Positions 8,637 to 18,702 of a stretch of DNA of 64,000 bases are shown here, piece after piece. Within the stretch, counting starts at the first letter, position 1; each line of letters opens with the position of its first letter. The position numbers were made by a program, and so were the translations under genes. Below the pieces are notes generated by a model, which ran no database searches, was not told the DNA's origin, and worked only from the letters and a program-made list of their open reading frames with translations. The DNA is taken from the NCBI GenBank assembly GCA_037074535.1, contig CM073464.1, forward strand, positions 22,083,001 through 22,147,000, in the 5' to 3' direction. The DNA is from Gleditsia sinensis. Its lineage: Eukaryota > Streptophyta > Magnoliopsida > Fabales > Fabaceae.

Positions 8637-9947
8637 AACTTACCTTGAGTACTTAGTCCTTTAGACTTCTCCTTCCTCTTTCTTCCTCTATTCTCTTCTC
8701 TTTCTCTCCTTTCCTCACTCTACCTTGTTTATGCTTTTCCCCTCCCTCACTTGGATTAAATTATAATGTTATAAGGGTGGGTTTTAATTAAATAAACTAT
8801 CATGTGCTTCACCTTTCATAACCATGGGTCTACCTTATCACAATTATAATGCACTTGGTTGTTTTTTGGGGAAAAACAACTCATGTTCTTGTCTTCCTCT
8901 CCCTTAGTCAAGATATGCATAGAAAAAGGAGATTTGTATTTTGAAAATCATGTTAAAATTTTCTTAGAACAAGGGACAAGGTCCCTTTGATTTAGGGATT
9001 CATTTCATTTTTCTTTTGTCTTAATCAAGTATGATAGGTTTGCCTTTTTAGGTGACAAATTTTCAACCCTTGAATCACCCTTGCTTGGCCGAACTTATTT
9101 TCGTAGGATAAGGATATTTTTTCCATAATGCTATGTATTATTACCCACTTATTGAAATTATGAATATAGGATATAGATGTTTTGTCCTAAAGCCATGTAT
9201 TATTACTTACTTGTTGAAATTATGAATGTAGGATATAGATGTTTTGTCTTAATTCCACGTGACCTAATCTTGATTATTATTACACTACTATTTTCTCACA
9301 TGATTCTTATTGTTCCTTCTTGGATTTGGGCTCATTCTTATCCATTTCCTTTGCTTTGGCTAAAATTCTACCTTTCATGAATGGTTTGGTCACATTTTCA
9401 TGATTTTTGGGCTATCGGTCCAACTTCTATATCCTAGTCCAAGTCTATGTTTTATTTCTTGCTTGGGCTATCCTATTGGCTTGCTAGAAATTCATGTGAA
9501 ATGGAAAATATCTATATGAAGTGTCCATAGGTGAAAGCCCAATTTATGGGTGGAGATGTTAAACTTAGTAACTCTAACTCTTGAATTAGGAAAAATTGCC
9601 ATAATCCAATCTTCTTAAAATTTTAAGACCTTTACTTACTTCACAAAAAATTTATCTTCCTTACCAAAGAATTTTGCCTCTCTTTAGTATGTTGTTTCTA
9701 ATTTTTCCAATTAGGTTTTCTCTCTTTACCTATTCCCTTAATGTTAGAAACATTTTCTATGCATAGACATAAGGTAAAGAATTTCTAAGGATTATATTTC
9801 TTATATATCTGAAAATTGCCTAATAAATTTTATTTCCTTAATTAATTATTTATGTACCTTTATTAATAAAAGAAACAAAGTTATATATGATACATTAAAT
9901 ATTTATGTACCTTTATTAGTAAATAAAACGAAATTAGGGATGTTACA
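8637..9947 (-). repeat. Element C 3' LTR, first part only
   Basis: On the minus strand it starts TGTAACATCCCTAATTTCG at 9947 and runs left to the CTCAAG|GTAAGTT splice-site motif, where element A is inserted (8636/8637). The remainder is left of the window. A degenerate second copy of the LTR start (near 9889-9897) lies about 53 bp inside. Confidence 0.85.
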
Positions 9948-9962
9948 TTTCTTTCCCCTTAA
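9948..9962 (-). promoter_or_regulatory. Polypurine tract of element C
   Basis: On the minus strand TTAAGGGGAAAGAAA directly precedes the 3' LTR start. Confidence 0.8.
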
Positions 9963-9982
9963 AAAAATTTGTCCTTAAAATT

Positions 9983-10330
9983 TCAAAAATTACCTATTAA
10001 GAACAATTGCGAATATTTCTTCCTCGTGACTTCTTCCAGCTCCCAAGTTGCTTCTTCCAGGGTCAAACCTTCCTATAACACCTTAACCAAGGGAATGGTC
10101 TTTTTCCTCAATTGCTTCATGTTGGTGTCCAATATAGATGCCGGTATTAGATGGTATCTCATGTTCTCCTTTATTTGGATTGGTTCATCCTGTATTACAT
10201 GTGATAAATCTGGAAGATACTTCCAGAGCTGTGATATATGGAAAACATTATACAGGTTGGAAAAATTAGGTGGGAGGGTAACTTGATATGCTGACGTCCC
10301 CACTTTCTTCAAAATTTGGTAGGATCCCAA
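9983..10330 (-). pseudogene. Integrase C-terminus and chromodomain of element C
   Basis: Begins in the GPY/F-type module (LPPNFSNLYNVFHISQL) and continues into a Tekay-type chromodomain (SILDTNMKQLRKK, IPLVKVL, EEATWELEEV, RKKYSQLF). Chromodomains of this clade steer integration towards modified chromatin. One in-frame TAG near 10073 replaces the Trp codon expected after VKVL. Otherwise the frame runs to a TGA at 9983, just before the polypurine tract. It is the closest relative of the chromodomains in E (54168-54443) and B (27525-27824). Confidence 0.8.
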
Positions 10331-11475
10331 AAATCGTGGACTTAGCTTTTGGGTTTTGAGAGACCTACAAACTCCAGTAGTCGGAGAAAGTTTCAGAAAT
10401 ACATAGTCTTATTCCTCAAACTCTAGAGGTCTGTGTCTCTTATCATAGTAAATCTTTTGCTGACTCTGAGCTGTAAGTATTTTGTCTTGTATCATCCTAA
10501 TTTTTTCAGTGGTTTGTTGAACTAGATCAAGACCCAGCAAGTTCTTTTCTCCTACCTCAAACCAACATAGTGGACATCTTCATTTCCTATCGTATAAAGC
10601 TTTGTTGGGGGCCATCTTAATACTGGAGTGATAACTATTATTATATGCAAACTCCACTAAAGGTAGGTACTTGTTCCATCCTTTACCTTGCTCTATCACA
10701 TAGGCCCTTAACATATCTTCTAGGGTTTGAATGATCTATTATATCTGTCTGTCTGTCTGAAGATGGTAGGCAGTCTTGAACCGCAAATGGGTTCCAAAAA
10801 CTTCTTGCAACGCCTTCCAAAACCTTAACGTGAACCTTAGACTCTATCAAAAACAATATTTAAAGGAATTTCATGTAGTCTAACTATTTCCAAGATGTAC
10901 AACTGGACCAATTTGTCCAGTGAAAAGTTAATTTTAAAGGGCAAAAAATGAACAGATTTGGTTAATCTATCAACTATTACCCAGATAATGTCCTGTCCAA
11001 CTGAACTCTTAGGTAAGCCCACTACAAAGTCCATCAAAATAATGTCCCATTTCCATTTAGGGATCTCTAGAGGTTGTAGAAATCCCATTCGCTTTTGATG
11101 CTCTATCTTCACCTTCTGACAAGTTAGACATTTTGCCACAAACTCAGCAATGTCCTTTTTCATCCCTGGCCACCAATACATCCTCTTTAAATCCTGGTAC
11201 ATTTTAGTGGATCTAGGATGGACTACATATTTACTTTGATGTGCTTTCTACAGGATCTTAGTACTCAGCTCTTGTTTTTGAAGAACACATACCTTTCCTT
11301 GATACATGATTACTCCATCCTCCAAGATAGAAAAATCATTCTGATCATTATTATGATCCCGTAAGTATTGGTCATGAACTTGGGTCTCTTTAATCAGGGC
11401 TCTAAGGTCACACTCTATACTCAACCCATTGATGATTAGCTTTTTAGAGGTAAAAGTAGTTTCCAGCTTCAAATT
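10331..11475 (-). pseudogene. Integrase of element C
   Basis: The N-terminal zinc-binding region reads AHQSKYVVHP and CLTCQKVKIEHQ around 11100-11250, keeping the HHCC residues. The catalytic core has the first Asp in MDFVVGLPKS and the second near FDRV at about 10840, after which the frame is interrupted. Residues 1-121 of the open stretch 10837-11202 hold most of the core start. The linker to RNase H is 11248-11472. The third catalytic residue region (10340-10830) is readable only in pieces. Probably inactive. Confidence 0.75.
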
Positions 11476-11529
11476 TCAAAACTCTTCTAGCATCTGCATC
11501 TCATACACCATCATCTAACCTATGTGTAG

Positions 11530-11900
11530 AGATTTTCAACTTAAGACATCAGCTACGACATTCGCTTTTCATAGGTGATACTTTATCTCAAACTTGTAGT
11601 CATTAAGGAATTCTACCCATCTTCGTTGCCTCATCTTTAACTCTTTCTGATAAAAAAGGAACTTAAGACTCTTATGATCACTGTATACTTCAAATGTCGC
11701 TCCGTATAAATAGTGTCGCCAAATCTTTAAGGCAAACACCACTGTTGCCAATTCAAGATCATAGGTTGGATAGTTTCCTTTATGGGGTCTCTGTTGCCTA
11801 GAGGCGTAAGCAACTACTCTCTTGTCTTGCATTAGCACACACCCTAACCCTTTCTTTGAAGCATCACTATACACTTCAAAATGTCTTGTAGGGTCTGGAA
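11530..11900 (-). pseudogene. RNase H of element C
   Basis: The open stretch 11569-11874 encodes MYSDASKKGLGCVLMQ, ASRQQRPHKGNYPTYDLELA and EVYSDHKSLKFL. These give the first Asp, the Glu and the second Asp of the RNase H active site. The last motif (KANVVADVLS) follows a stop at about 11569 and is readable further left. Near-intact catalytic set, but flanking stops separate it from RT. Confidence 0.78.
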
Positions 11901-12051
11901 TAAGTAAAACAAGAAAAGTGGTTAATCTTATCTTAAGCTCCTGGAAATTAGCTTTACATTGGTTTATCCATTTGAAAGGACTTCCCTTCCTGGTCTATTT
12001 AGTCAATGGCAAGGTCATATGAGAAAAGTTTTGTATAAACCTCCTGTAGTA

Positions 12052-13061
12052 TCATGAAAAAGCAAAGAAACTTTTGACTTCTGTAATCGTCTTTGGTTTT
12101 TCCCATTGAATCATTGCTTCTGTCTTGCTAGGGTCTATGGCTACCCTTCTATTAGAGATGACATGTCCGAGAAACATCACATTTGTCAACTGAAATCCAT
12201 ACTTTTCCAATTTGGCATACAACTTTTTCTCTTTCAGCACTTGCATCACGATTCAGAGATGTTGTTCATATTCTTTATAACTCTTAGAGTATATCAAGAT
12301 GTCATCAATGAACAATACCAAAAATTGATCTAGGTAGGGTCAAAAAATGAGATTCATGTAGTCCATAAAAATTGTAAGTGCATTTGCCAACCCGAAGGGC
12401 ATTACGAGAAACTCATAGTGCCCATACCTAGTTCTGAAAGCTATTTTTGGTACATCCTCCTCTTTCATCCTAATCTGATGGTATCCTGATCTGAAGTCAA
12501 TTTTAGAAAAAATGGAGGCTCCCTTCAGTTGATCTAATAAATCATCTATCCTAAGGAGAGGATACTTATTTTTGATAGTCACCTTATTCAGCTGTCTATA
12601 ATCTATGCATAGTCTCAAGCTCATGTCTTTCTTCTTAACAAACAACACAGGAGCTCCCTAAGGTGATACACTTGGTCTAATGAATTGCTTGTCTAATAGT
12701 TCCTCCAACTGTTTCTTGAGTTCCTCTAGTTCCTTCGAGGCCATTTTATAAGGTGCAATAGAAAAAGGCCTTATCCTAATAGGAGATTAATAGAAAACTC
12801 TATCTCTCTCTTGGGAGGTAAGCCTGGAATATTTGATGGAAATACTTTAGGAAACTCGTTGGCTATTGGGATTTCATCAAGCTTCGATTTGACTTCTAGG
12901 TTCAATAAATACAAGAAAATGCATACAAGTACTCCATTCTTCAACTCCCTATTCACTTGATTGGCATTAAGCATCAATAACTGCATTTCCTCTTCTAAAG
13001 TAGGAGGTAGAAATTCAACGGTCTTGTTGCAACAATTCAGTAAGACCCGATTTCTAGGCAT
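12052..13061 (-). pseudogene. Reverse transcriptase of element C
   Basis: The protease-RT linker (12771-13061) ends VFPSNIPGLPPKREIEFSI, a standard gypsy RT lead-in. The RT open stretch 12340-12648 has VKKKDMSLRLCIDYRQLNKV, KIDFRSGYHQIR and FLVMPFGLANA. After a stop the catalytic FIDDILIYS is intact near 12290-12316. The thumb and connection part (12052-12249) reads MFLGHVISNR and QWEKPKTITEVKSF. Inactivated by a few stops rather than by loss of active-site residues. Confidence 0.82.
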
Positions 13062-13323
13062 CTAGTTTAACCCTAGAATGACATCAATACCTTTTAAACA
13101 TAGATGGACAAGGTCTACAAAAAAAGTTTTTTTCTGAATAGTGACCTGACAATCTTTACATACAGAGGAAGTTAAGACCCTTTCCCTCGTGGGAGTTACT
13201 ACAGATAACTTATAGGGGGTTTCAAAAATAGGATACTGAAGCTCCCTAATACATTCTTCCGATATAAATGAATGACTAGCACCAAAGTCAAACAACACCA
13301 TAAGAGCAAATCCATATATATAG
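13062..13323 (-). pseudogene. Aspartic protease of element C, cut by element B
   Basis: Reads VLFDFGASHSFISEECIREL, where the retroviral-type protease active site is normally DSGASHSF; the catalytic Asp is kept. It ends GIDVILGLN then a stop, where related elements have LGMDWL. The N-terminal side is interrupted at 13323 by element B. The continuation, including gag, resumes at 35854 after the TATAG repeat. Confidence 0.78.
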
Positions 13324-14960
13324 TGTAACATCCTAAGCCTCTAATAAAATTAGATAAATTTAAGGATGAGTAGAAAACACATATGACAAGTGATTAAGAT
13401 GCTTAGTTATATGATTATAAGGCAAGAATAAAATAGGTAACATAGTTAATGTTGAATCATATAAATAAAATATTTTTGGAGCATAAATGAGAGGAATAGG
13501 ATACAAAGATATTCCTTAGGATGCTAATTTAGGATTAGCAACATAATAAGGAAGGAAGAAGCATTATGTGATGCTATATAAATATATGTGCATATAATTC
13601 CTCTCACCTCCACCATACATATTACACCAAACAATTACACATGCAAAGGAGAAGCTTTACGTATATCTATATACCCTTGCCACATTTACACCATGCATAT
13701 TGTAACATCCCTAATTTCGTTAACGAAATAAAATTTATTAGACAATATTTTAGATATCTAAGGAAAATATAATTCTTAGAAATTCTTCACCTTATGTATA
13801 TGCATAGAAAATGTTTCTAACATTAAGAAAACAAATAAAGAAGAAAAACCTAATAGGAAAAAAATTAGAAATACCATATTAAAGAGATGTAAAACTCTTG
13901 GATAAGGAAGATAAATTTTTAGAAACAAGTAAAGGTCTTAAAATGTCAAGAACATTGGATTAGGGTAATTTTTCCTAATTCAAGAACTAGAATTATTAAG
14001 TTTAACATCTTCATCCATACATTGGGCTTTTACCTATAGACACTTCATATAGAATTTTTCCACTTCACATAAGTTTCTAGCAAGCCATTGGATAACCTAA
14101 ACAAGAAATAAAACATAGACTTGGATTAGGATATAAAAATTGGACCAATAGCCCAAAAAATTATGATAATGTGTTCAAGCCCTCCAAGAAAGGTAAAATT
14201 TTATTCAAAGCAAAGAAAATGGGTAGGAATAAGCCCATAATGGGTAGGAATAAGCCCAAACCCAAGAGGAAAAATAAAATAAAATAAATTAGGTGATGAT
14301 ATAATAATGTAATAATAATAATGATTAGGCTACATGGCATTAAGACAAAAATTTAGTAAGTGGTATGATTCTACATTCATAATTTTGCCAAGTGGCATGA
14401 TAATACAAGGCTTTAGGACAAAAACATCTATATCCTACACTCATAATTTTAGCAAGTGGTATGATAATACTTGGCATTAGAACAAAACATTCCTATCCCA
14501 CAAAAAAAATATCAACCAAATAATGGAAATTCAAGGGCTAGAAATTTGCCACCTAAAAAGGCAAACCTATCATACTTGTTTAAGATAAAAGAAAATGGAA
14601 ATGAATCCCTAAATCAAAGGGACCTTGTCCCTTATCTTAAGAACATATCATCATAAATTTCAAATTGCAAATCTCCTTTTCCTATGCATATCTTGACTAA
14701 GGAAGAGGAAGACAAGAACATAAGTTGTTTGTTTTCCAAAAATTCAACAAAGTGTATCTTAATTGTGATAAGGTAGATCCATGATCATGAAAGGTGAATT
14801 ATTTGGTGGTCTATATAAGCAAAACCCACCCCATAACATCTTAATTTTGTCCAAGTGAGGAAGAGAGAGAAATAGAAGCAAGGTAGAGTGAGGAAAGGAG
14901 AGAAAGAGGAGAAGAAAGGAAGGAAAAAGAAGGAGAAGTTTAGAAGGCTAAATACTCAAG

Positions 14961-15141
14961 GTAAGTTACCTTAATCCCCACTTGAATCCATTTTTTTCTT
15001 CTTTATCTTTGAGGATCAAAAACTCACCCTCCTTCTCTTACCTAAGCTGCTAGAAAAGCTAAGGGAAGGGAGGAGTCTTGCTACTTCTTTCAAGAGCAAA
15101 CAAGAAAACCAATTCAATAAGTGAGCTAGGGAGATTTTTAG
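14961..15141 (+). other. Intron-like 181-nt segment in S1, ending on a second 5' splice site
   Basis: Exonic CTCAAG is followed by GTAAGTTACC at 14961. The segment ends GAGATTTTTAG at 15141, immediately followed by GTAAGTTTAAC. Copies A, S2, S3, S4 and S6 go straight from the leader into GTAAGTTTAAC, exactly as if this GT...AG segment had been spliced out. The TTTTTAG|GTAAGT junction is the layout of a recursive splice site. Parallel segments: C 39487-39664 and F 44418-44596. Confidence 0.65.
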
Positions 15142-15344
15142 GTAAGTTTAACAATATTTCTTTTTGAAGAAAAGTTTTTTTGTAATATTTATATGGGATT
15201 TTGGTCTTAGCACTTTGATTATTGGTCATGAATGTTGCTACATCATGTTACATATTGATCATGCATGTGATGTATGTTTGAATACTTAGGCTGGTTTAGA
15301 TAGTTCTTCATAGGTATGGCTATGGGGGGTAAAACTTTTAGCTT

Positions 15345-16090
15345 CTGTTTTTTAGATTTTGAGAAAAATCGGTAAGGAATTAAAATAAATGGTTAACATG
15401 AAAGTTATAGATCTATGTCTAATGGAAATTAAGCCACTGGAATTATGCAATTTGGAGTTCATATGCGGTAAATATGATCCGATTTGTACGCGGAGGTCAG
15501 AAAATGTTTATTCAGGGAAGAGTATGTTATTAAAGCTTTAGTTTTTGAATTTCTGGGAATATTCTGTAGGGAATTAAAATAGCGCGCCAACATAAAAATT
15601 ATAGATATATGGCTCATGGATTTTTACCAACTGGAATAACTCAATTTGGAGTTCATATGAGGTAGATATGATCCGATTAGTACGCAGAGGTCAGAAAATG
15701 TTTATTCAGGGAAGAGTATGTTATTAAAGCTTTAGTTTTTGAATTTCTGGGAATATTCTGTAGGGAATTAAAATAGTGCGCCAACATAACAATTATAGAT
15801 ATATGGCTCATGGATTTTTACCAACTAGAATAACTCAATTTGGAGTTCATATGAGGTAGATATAATCCGATTAGTATGCAGAGGTCAGAAAATGTTTATT
15901 CAGGGAAGAGTATGTTATTAAAGCTTTAGTTTTTGAATTTCTGGGAATATTTTGTAGGGAATTAAAATAGTGTGCCAACATAACAATTATAGATATCTGG
16001 CTCATGGATTTTTACCAACTGGAATAACTCAATTTGGAGTTCAAATTTGGGAGATATGGTCTAATTAGTCAGTAAAGGTCAGAACCTACA
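15345..16090 (+). repeat. 194-bp tandem units in S1
   Basis: GTTTTTGAATTTCTGGGAA recurs at 15541, 15735 and 15929, exactly 194 bp apart, with a diverged first unit near 15347. Units differ by few bases, suggesting recent homogenisation. Confidence 0.88.
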
Positions 16091-16555
16091 CGAGAAGAAA
16101 TAATACTAAATTTAAAGGAGTAATAACACCACGATATCTTACTATTTTGTTGATATGATTAACATATTAGTTTTATATAATTGTCTTAGCTTTTCATAGA
16201 CACTAAGATCATCTTAATCGGAGTTAAAATGAGAGAGTTATGCTCTGATTTGTAAGCAAAGGCTGTGTTAAAAGTTAGTAAAACCTATTTTCAATATTTT
16301 TTCTACCCTAGATGAATTTTTTAAACTATAGGGTAATAGTAGAAATCAATTTGAGGAAAAATGCTCTATAAAATTTATAAGAACATGTGTTGAAAATGAT
16401 ATAAGTAAAAATAAAATGACTAAATGCCTAGACATAAAGAAAATGAAAAGATGAAAATAATATTCAAGAAAGAAGAGGAATTTTATAAATGAAAATAATA
16501 AATGCCTAGTGTATACCCTAGCTATTGCCATTGCATGAACTTACTACCATTTTAA

Positions 16556-16865
16556 GTGTGTAATTTTTAACATGGAATTTACCCTAGTACTCATATAAAA
16601 TTTTCAAGAAGTTTGGAAAGTGCCAGTTTTATTTGAAAAATCTTAGTATGCTCTGTGGTTGCAGTATTTCCACATCAGAAAAGAATTATTCTAGTTACTT
16701 GAAAAAAAAAATTGTGATTTGTGAAAAGTGCATGTCTAAGGAAAGCTCTGGCAAGGAAAGACTTGGTACTTAAGCGTGTCCATTAGTGACCCACTTCTCT
16801 TTTCTGGGAACTTTCCTGGTGCGCTGTTTACAGACTACAATTACTATCCAGTTATCGAGGTATTA
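16556..16865 (+). repeat. 310-bp module, phase 2, inserted in S1
   Basis: Other S LTRs run from GTGTGAAATTTTGACATGG straight into AAATATTTTATAAAG. In S1 a 310-bp unit separates two copies of GTGTG.AATTTT.A.ATGGA (16556 and 16866). Its two halves occur in the opposite order in element A (1962-2279). Confidence 0.78.
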
Positions 16866-17441
16866 GTGTGGAATTTTGATATGGACATATTTTATAAAGT
16901 AAAAATTAGAAAATGATTATATTCATGGCATAATTTCAGTTTACCAATGAATTTTGAGAATGATTATGTTTTGATAAATTATGGCATGAGAATATAATGA
17001 ACATACTTGTTATTGGAATCATATTTTCGGCTACTAATATGAAAAGAAAAGAAATGAGCACGGTCACATGGCAATCCGTGTGGTGCACCAGTAGGGGACG
17101 CCCTACCAACGGTTATGATTATGTTCATGAGAAAAGAAAGAAAAAGTGTGCCATGTCGGACGGAGCGAGATAAGCCCGTACCGAAAAGTAGAGAATACTC
17201 ACCCTGACCGGGGTAGCTGGAAGGAAGAATAAGTTGATAACCATCATATGAATTTCGAAAAACAGTTATTCATGCCATACATGTCATAACTGTACAATTT
17301 TCATGTGCATGATAAAGTGCATTCATGTGAGCTAAAGATATTTTCTGTAGTTTATACAGCTGAACATGACGTGATGAACTATATTGATGATGAATTATTG
17401 TTGAACATACTGGGATTTAATTCTCACTATATTTTCATATC

Positions 17442-17630
17442 ATGTTCAGAAAATTAGCTATGCAGTTGTTTTCAATGAGACTTGTTATTGCCGTACGTAT
17501 GATCGAGGTGCCCTATCTTGGGCAAATACCTATTATTGTGGACATATCAGTTGTTGAAGTGACTGAGATTCCGGCGGAGGTGCCGCCACCCGCACCAGTG
17601 GCCCCGGAAATAGTCTATGTGGATGATTAG
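17442..17630 (+). CDS. Short LTR-borne reading frame, 62 codons, Pro-rich C-terminus
   Basis: No known family recognised. Starts MFRKLAMQ and ends PPPAPVAPEIVYVDD then stop. S6 has a 62-codon frame of exactly the same length (62484-62672) starting MFRRIIMQ and ending PLSPELVNKDE. The two agree at 27 of 62 positions without gaps, many differences being conservative (K/R, L/I, V/L, D/E). The frame overlaps a putative 3' splice site (TTCAG ends 17449), so a spliced message would lose the first ATG and could start at Met7. It lies just before the LTR end and hence upstream of gag in a full element. Only about 8 of the 27 identical residues use different codons, so selection is not demonstrated. 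Confidence 0.4.
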   Translation: MFRKLAMQLFSMRLVIAVRMIEVPYLGQIPIIVDISVVEVTEIPAEVPPPAPVAPEIVYVDD

Positions 17631-18404
17631 GGCTTATATGTACATGTATGTCTTATACAAATGTTTGTATTAATTATGTGAGTGTAAACTTAGTATTGTA
17701 TAATTAAATAAATGTTATTGTGAGTTAAGATGAGGTAATAACTTCATAATGTTAAATATAAAAAATAAAAAAAACATTGTTACATAAATGGAGTTGTTAC
17801 ACATATCATAAGATACATATATTTACCCATGCATGCAAGTGAGGATGTGAAACAAAACACAAGCACTTTGTAGGTTAAAAACACATGCACGTAGGAATAC
17901 ATAAGCTGGAACATGCACCCATCCTTGCCACCAACATGGCAGCAGAAAAACAGGCCATCATGTCCAGCAGAATGCATGCCATGTTTGCTCCATTATACAG
18001 CAGAGTTGGCGCCACATGCAAGCAGAGGAAGTGACCCACAAAGCCAGCAAAATCAGCTCCACGTCAAGCAGCAAAAACACACTCACATGGCAGAATCTTC
18101 ACACCCACTTTTGCTCCACAAGGACAAGCAGAAACACACTTTCTGCTGCAGTTTCACGCCAGGAAAACAGAGGGTATCTTGCAGCTGTTTGTTTGGGCAG
18201 CTTAGGTCCCTTACGTGTAAAACAATAGCCACCCTTTGAGCATATTATACCATAGTTACACATGCATGCAAACCCACGTGGAGGCAGCAGAAAAAACTGG
18301 CTCCACTGCCCTGCAAGGTTCAGGAACTCCAGCAACCTTTAGTGCCAAGCAACTTGCATCTTTGGTAGCAGCAGAAATGCCTGGTCTTGCCTCACGCTAG
18401 CAAG

Positions 18405-18702
18405 GGAAAGGAGGGAGAGAAGAGGTCCAAAAACTGAAGAGGAAGAGGAAGGAAGGGGGAGAGAGTAGCCAGCAAGGAGAAGAAGGTTGAGAGAGGAGGA
18501 AGAGAGTGAAGAAAACTAGGAAAAAAAATGGAGAGTTGTCTTCCCTCACCATAAGGCAGTGAGAGTGAGAGTGATTGCTGAGGTTTGAGGCCTTGATCAA
18601 TCCATATTTGGTGCAAGAGACGTGTCTAAGTTGCAAAGGAAACCAAGAGGAGAAGGAAGCTGCAAATTGAGAACCACAGGAGTAGGTTTACATAAGGTAA
18701 GT
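18405..18702 (+). promoter_or_regulatory. GA-rich leader and 5' splice-site motif of B 5' LTR
   Basis: A purine-rich run (GGGAAAGGAGGGAGAGAAG type, 18405-18520) leads to CATAAG|GTAAGTC at 18696/18697. The layout is the same as in S and F LTRs despite different sequence. The 3' LTR copy is at 28850-29145. With the ATTCCAG at 20429 it would define an intron of about 1.73 kb. Confidence 0.5.

Larger units (their letters stand above)
13701..17801 (+). mobile_element. Solo LTR S1 (family S, long form, 4101 bp)
   Basis: Starts TGTAACATCCC, ends GGAGTTGTTACA, flanked by CATAT at 13696-13700 and 17802-17806. The B 3' LTR has the empty site (GCATATCATAAG near 28246). No internal region, so it arose by LTR-LTR recombination. 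It carries the 181-nt intron-like segment, 194-bp units, a 310-bp module, the GC-rich block and an intact 62-codon frame. TATA box at 14811. Confidence 0.95.

Noticed and set aside
17913..18636. Several frames on both strands in the family T leader (also 28366-29059), including Ser/Leu/Pro-rich antisense ones
   Set aside because: They are translations of the AGCAGAAA-rich and GA-rich leader. Low-complexity composition and mutually overlapping frames make real coding unlikely.
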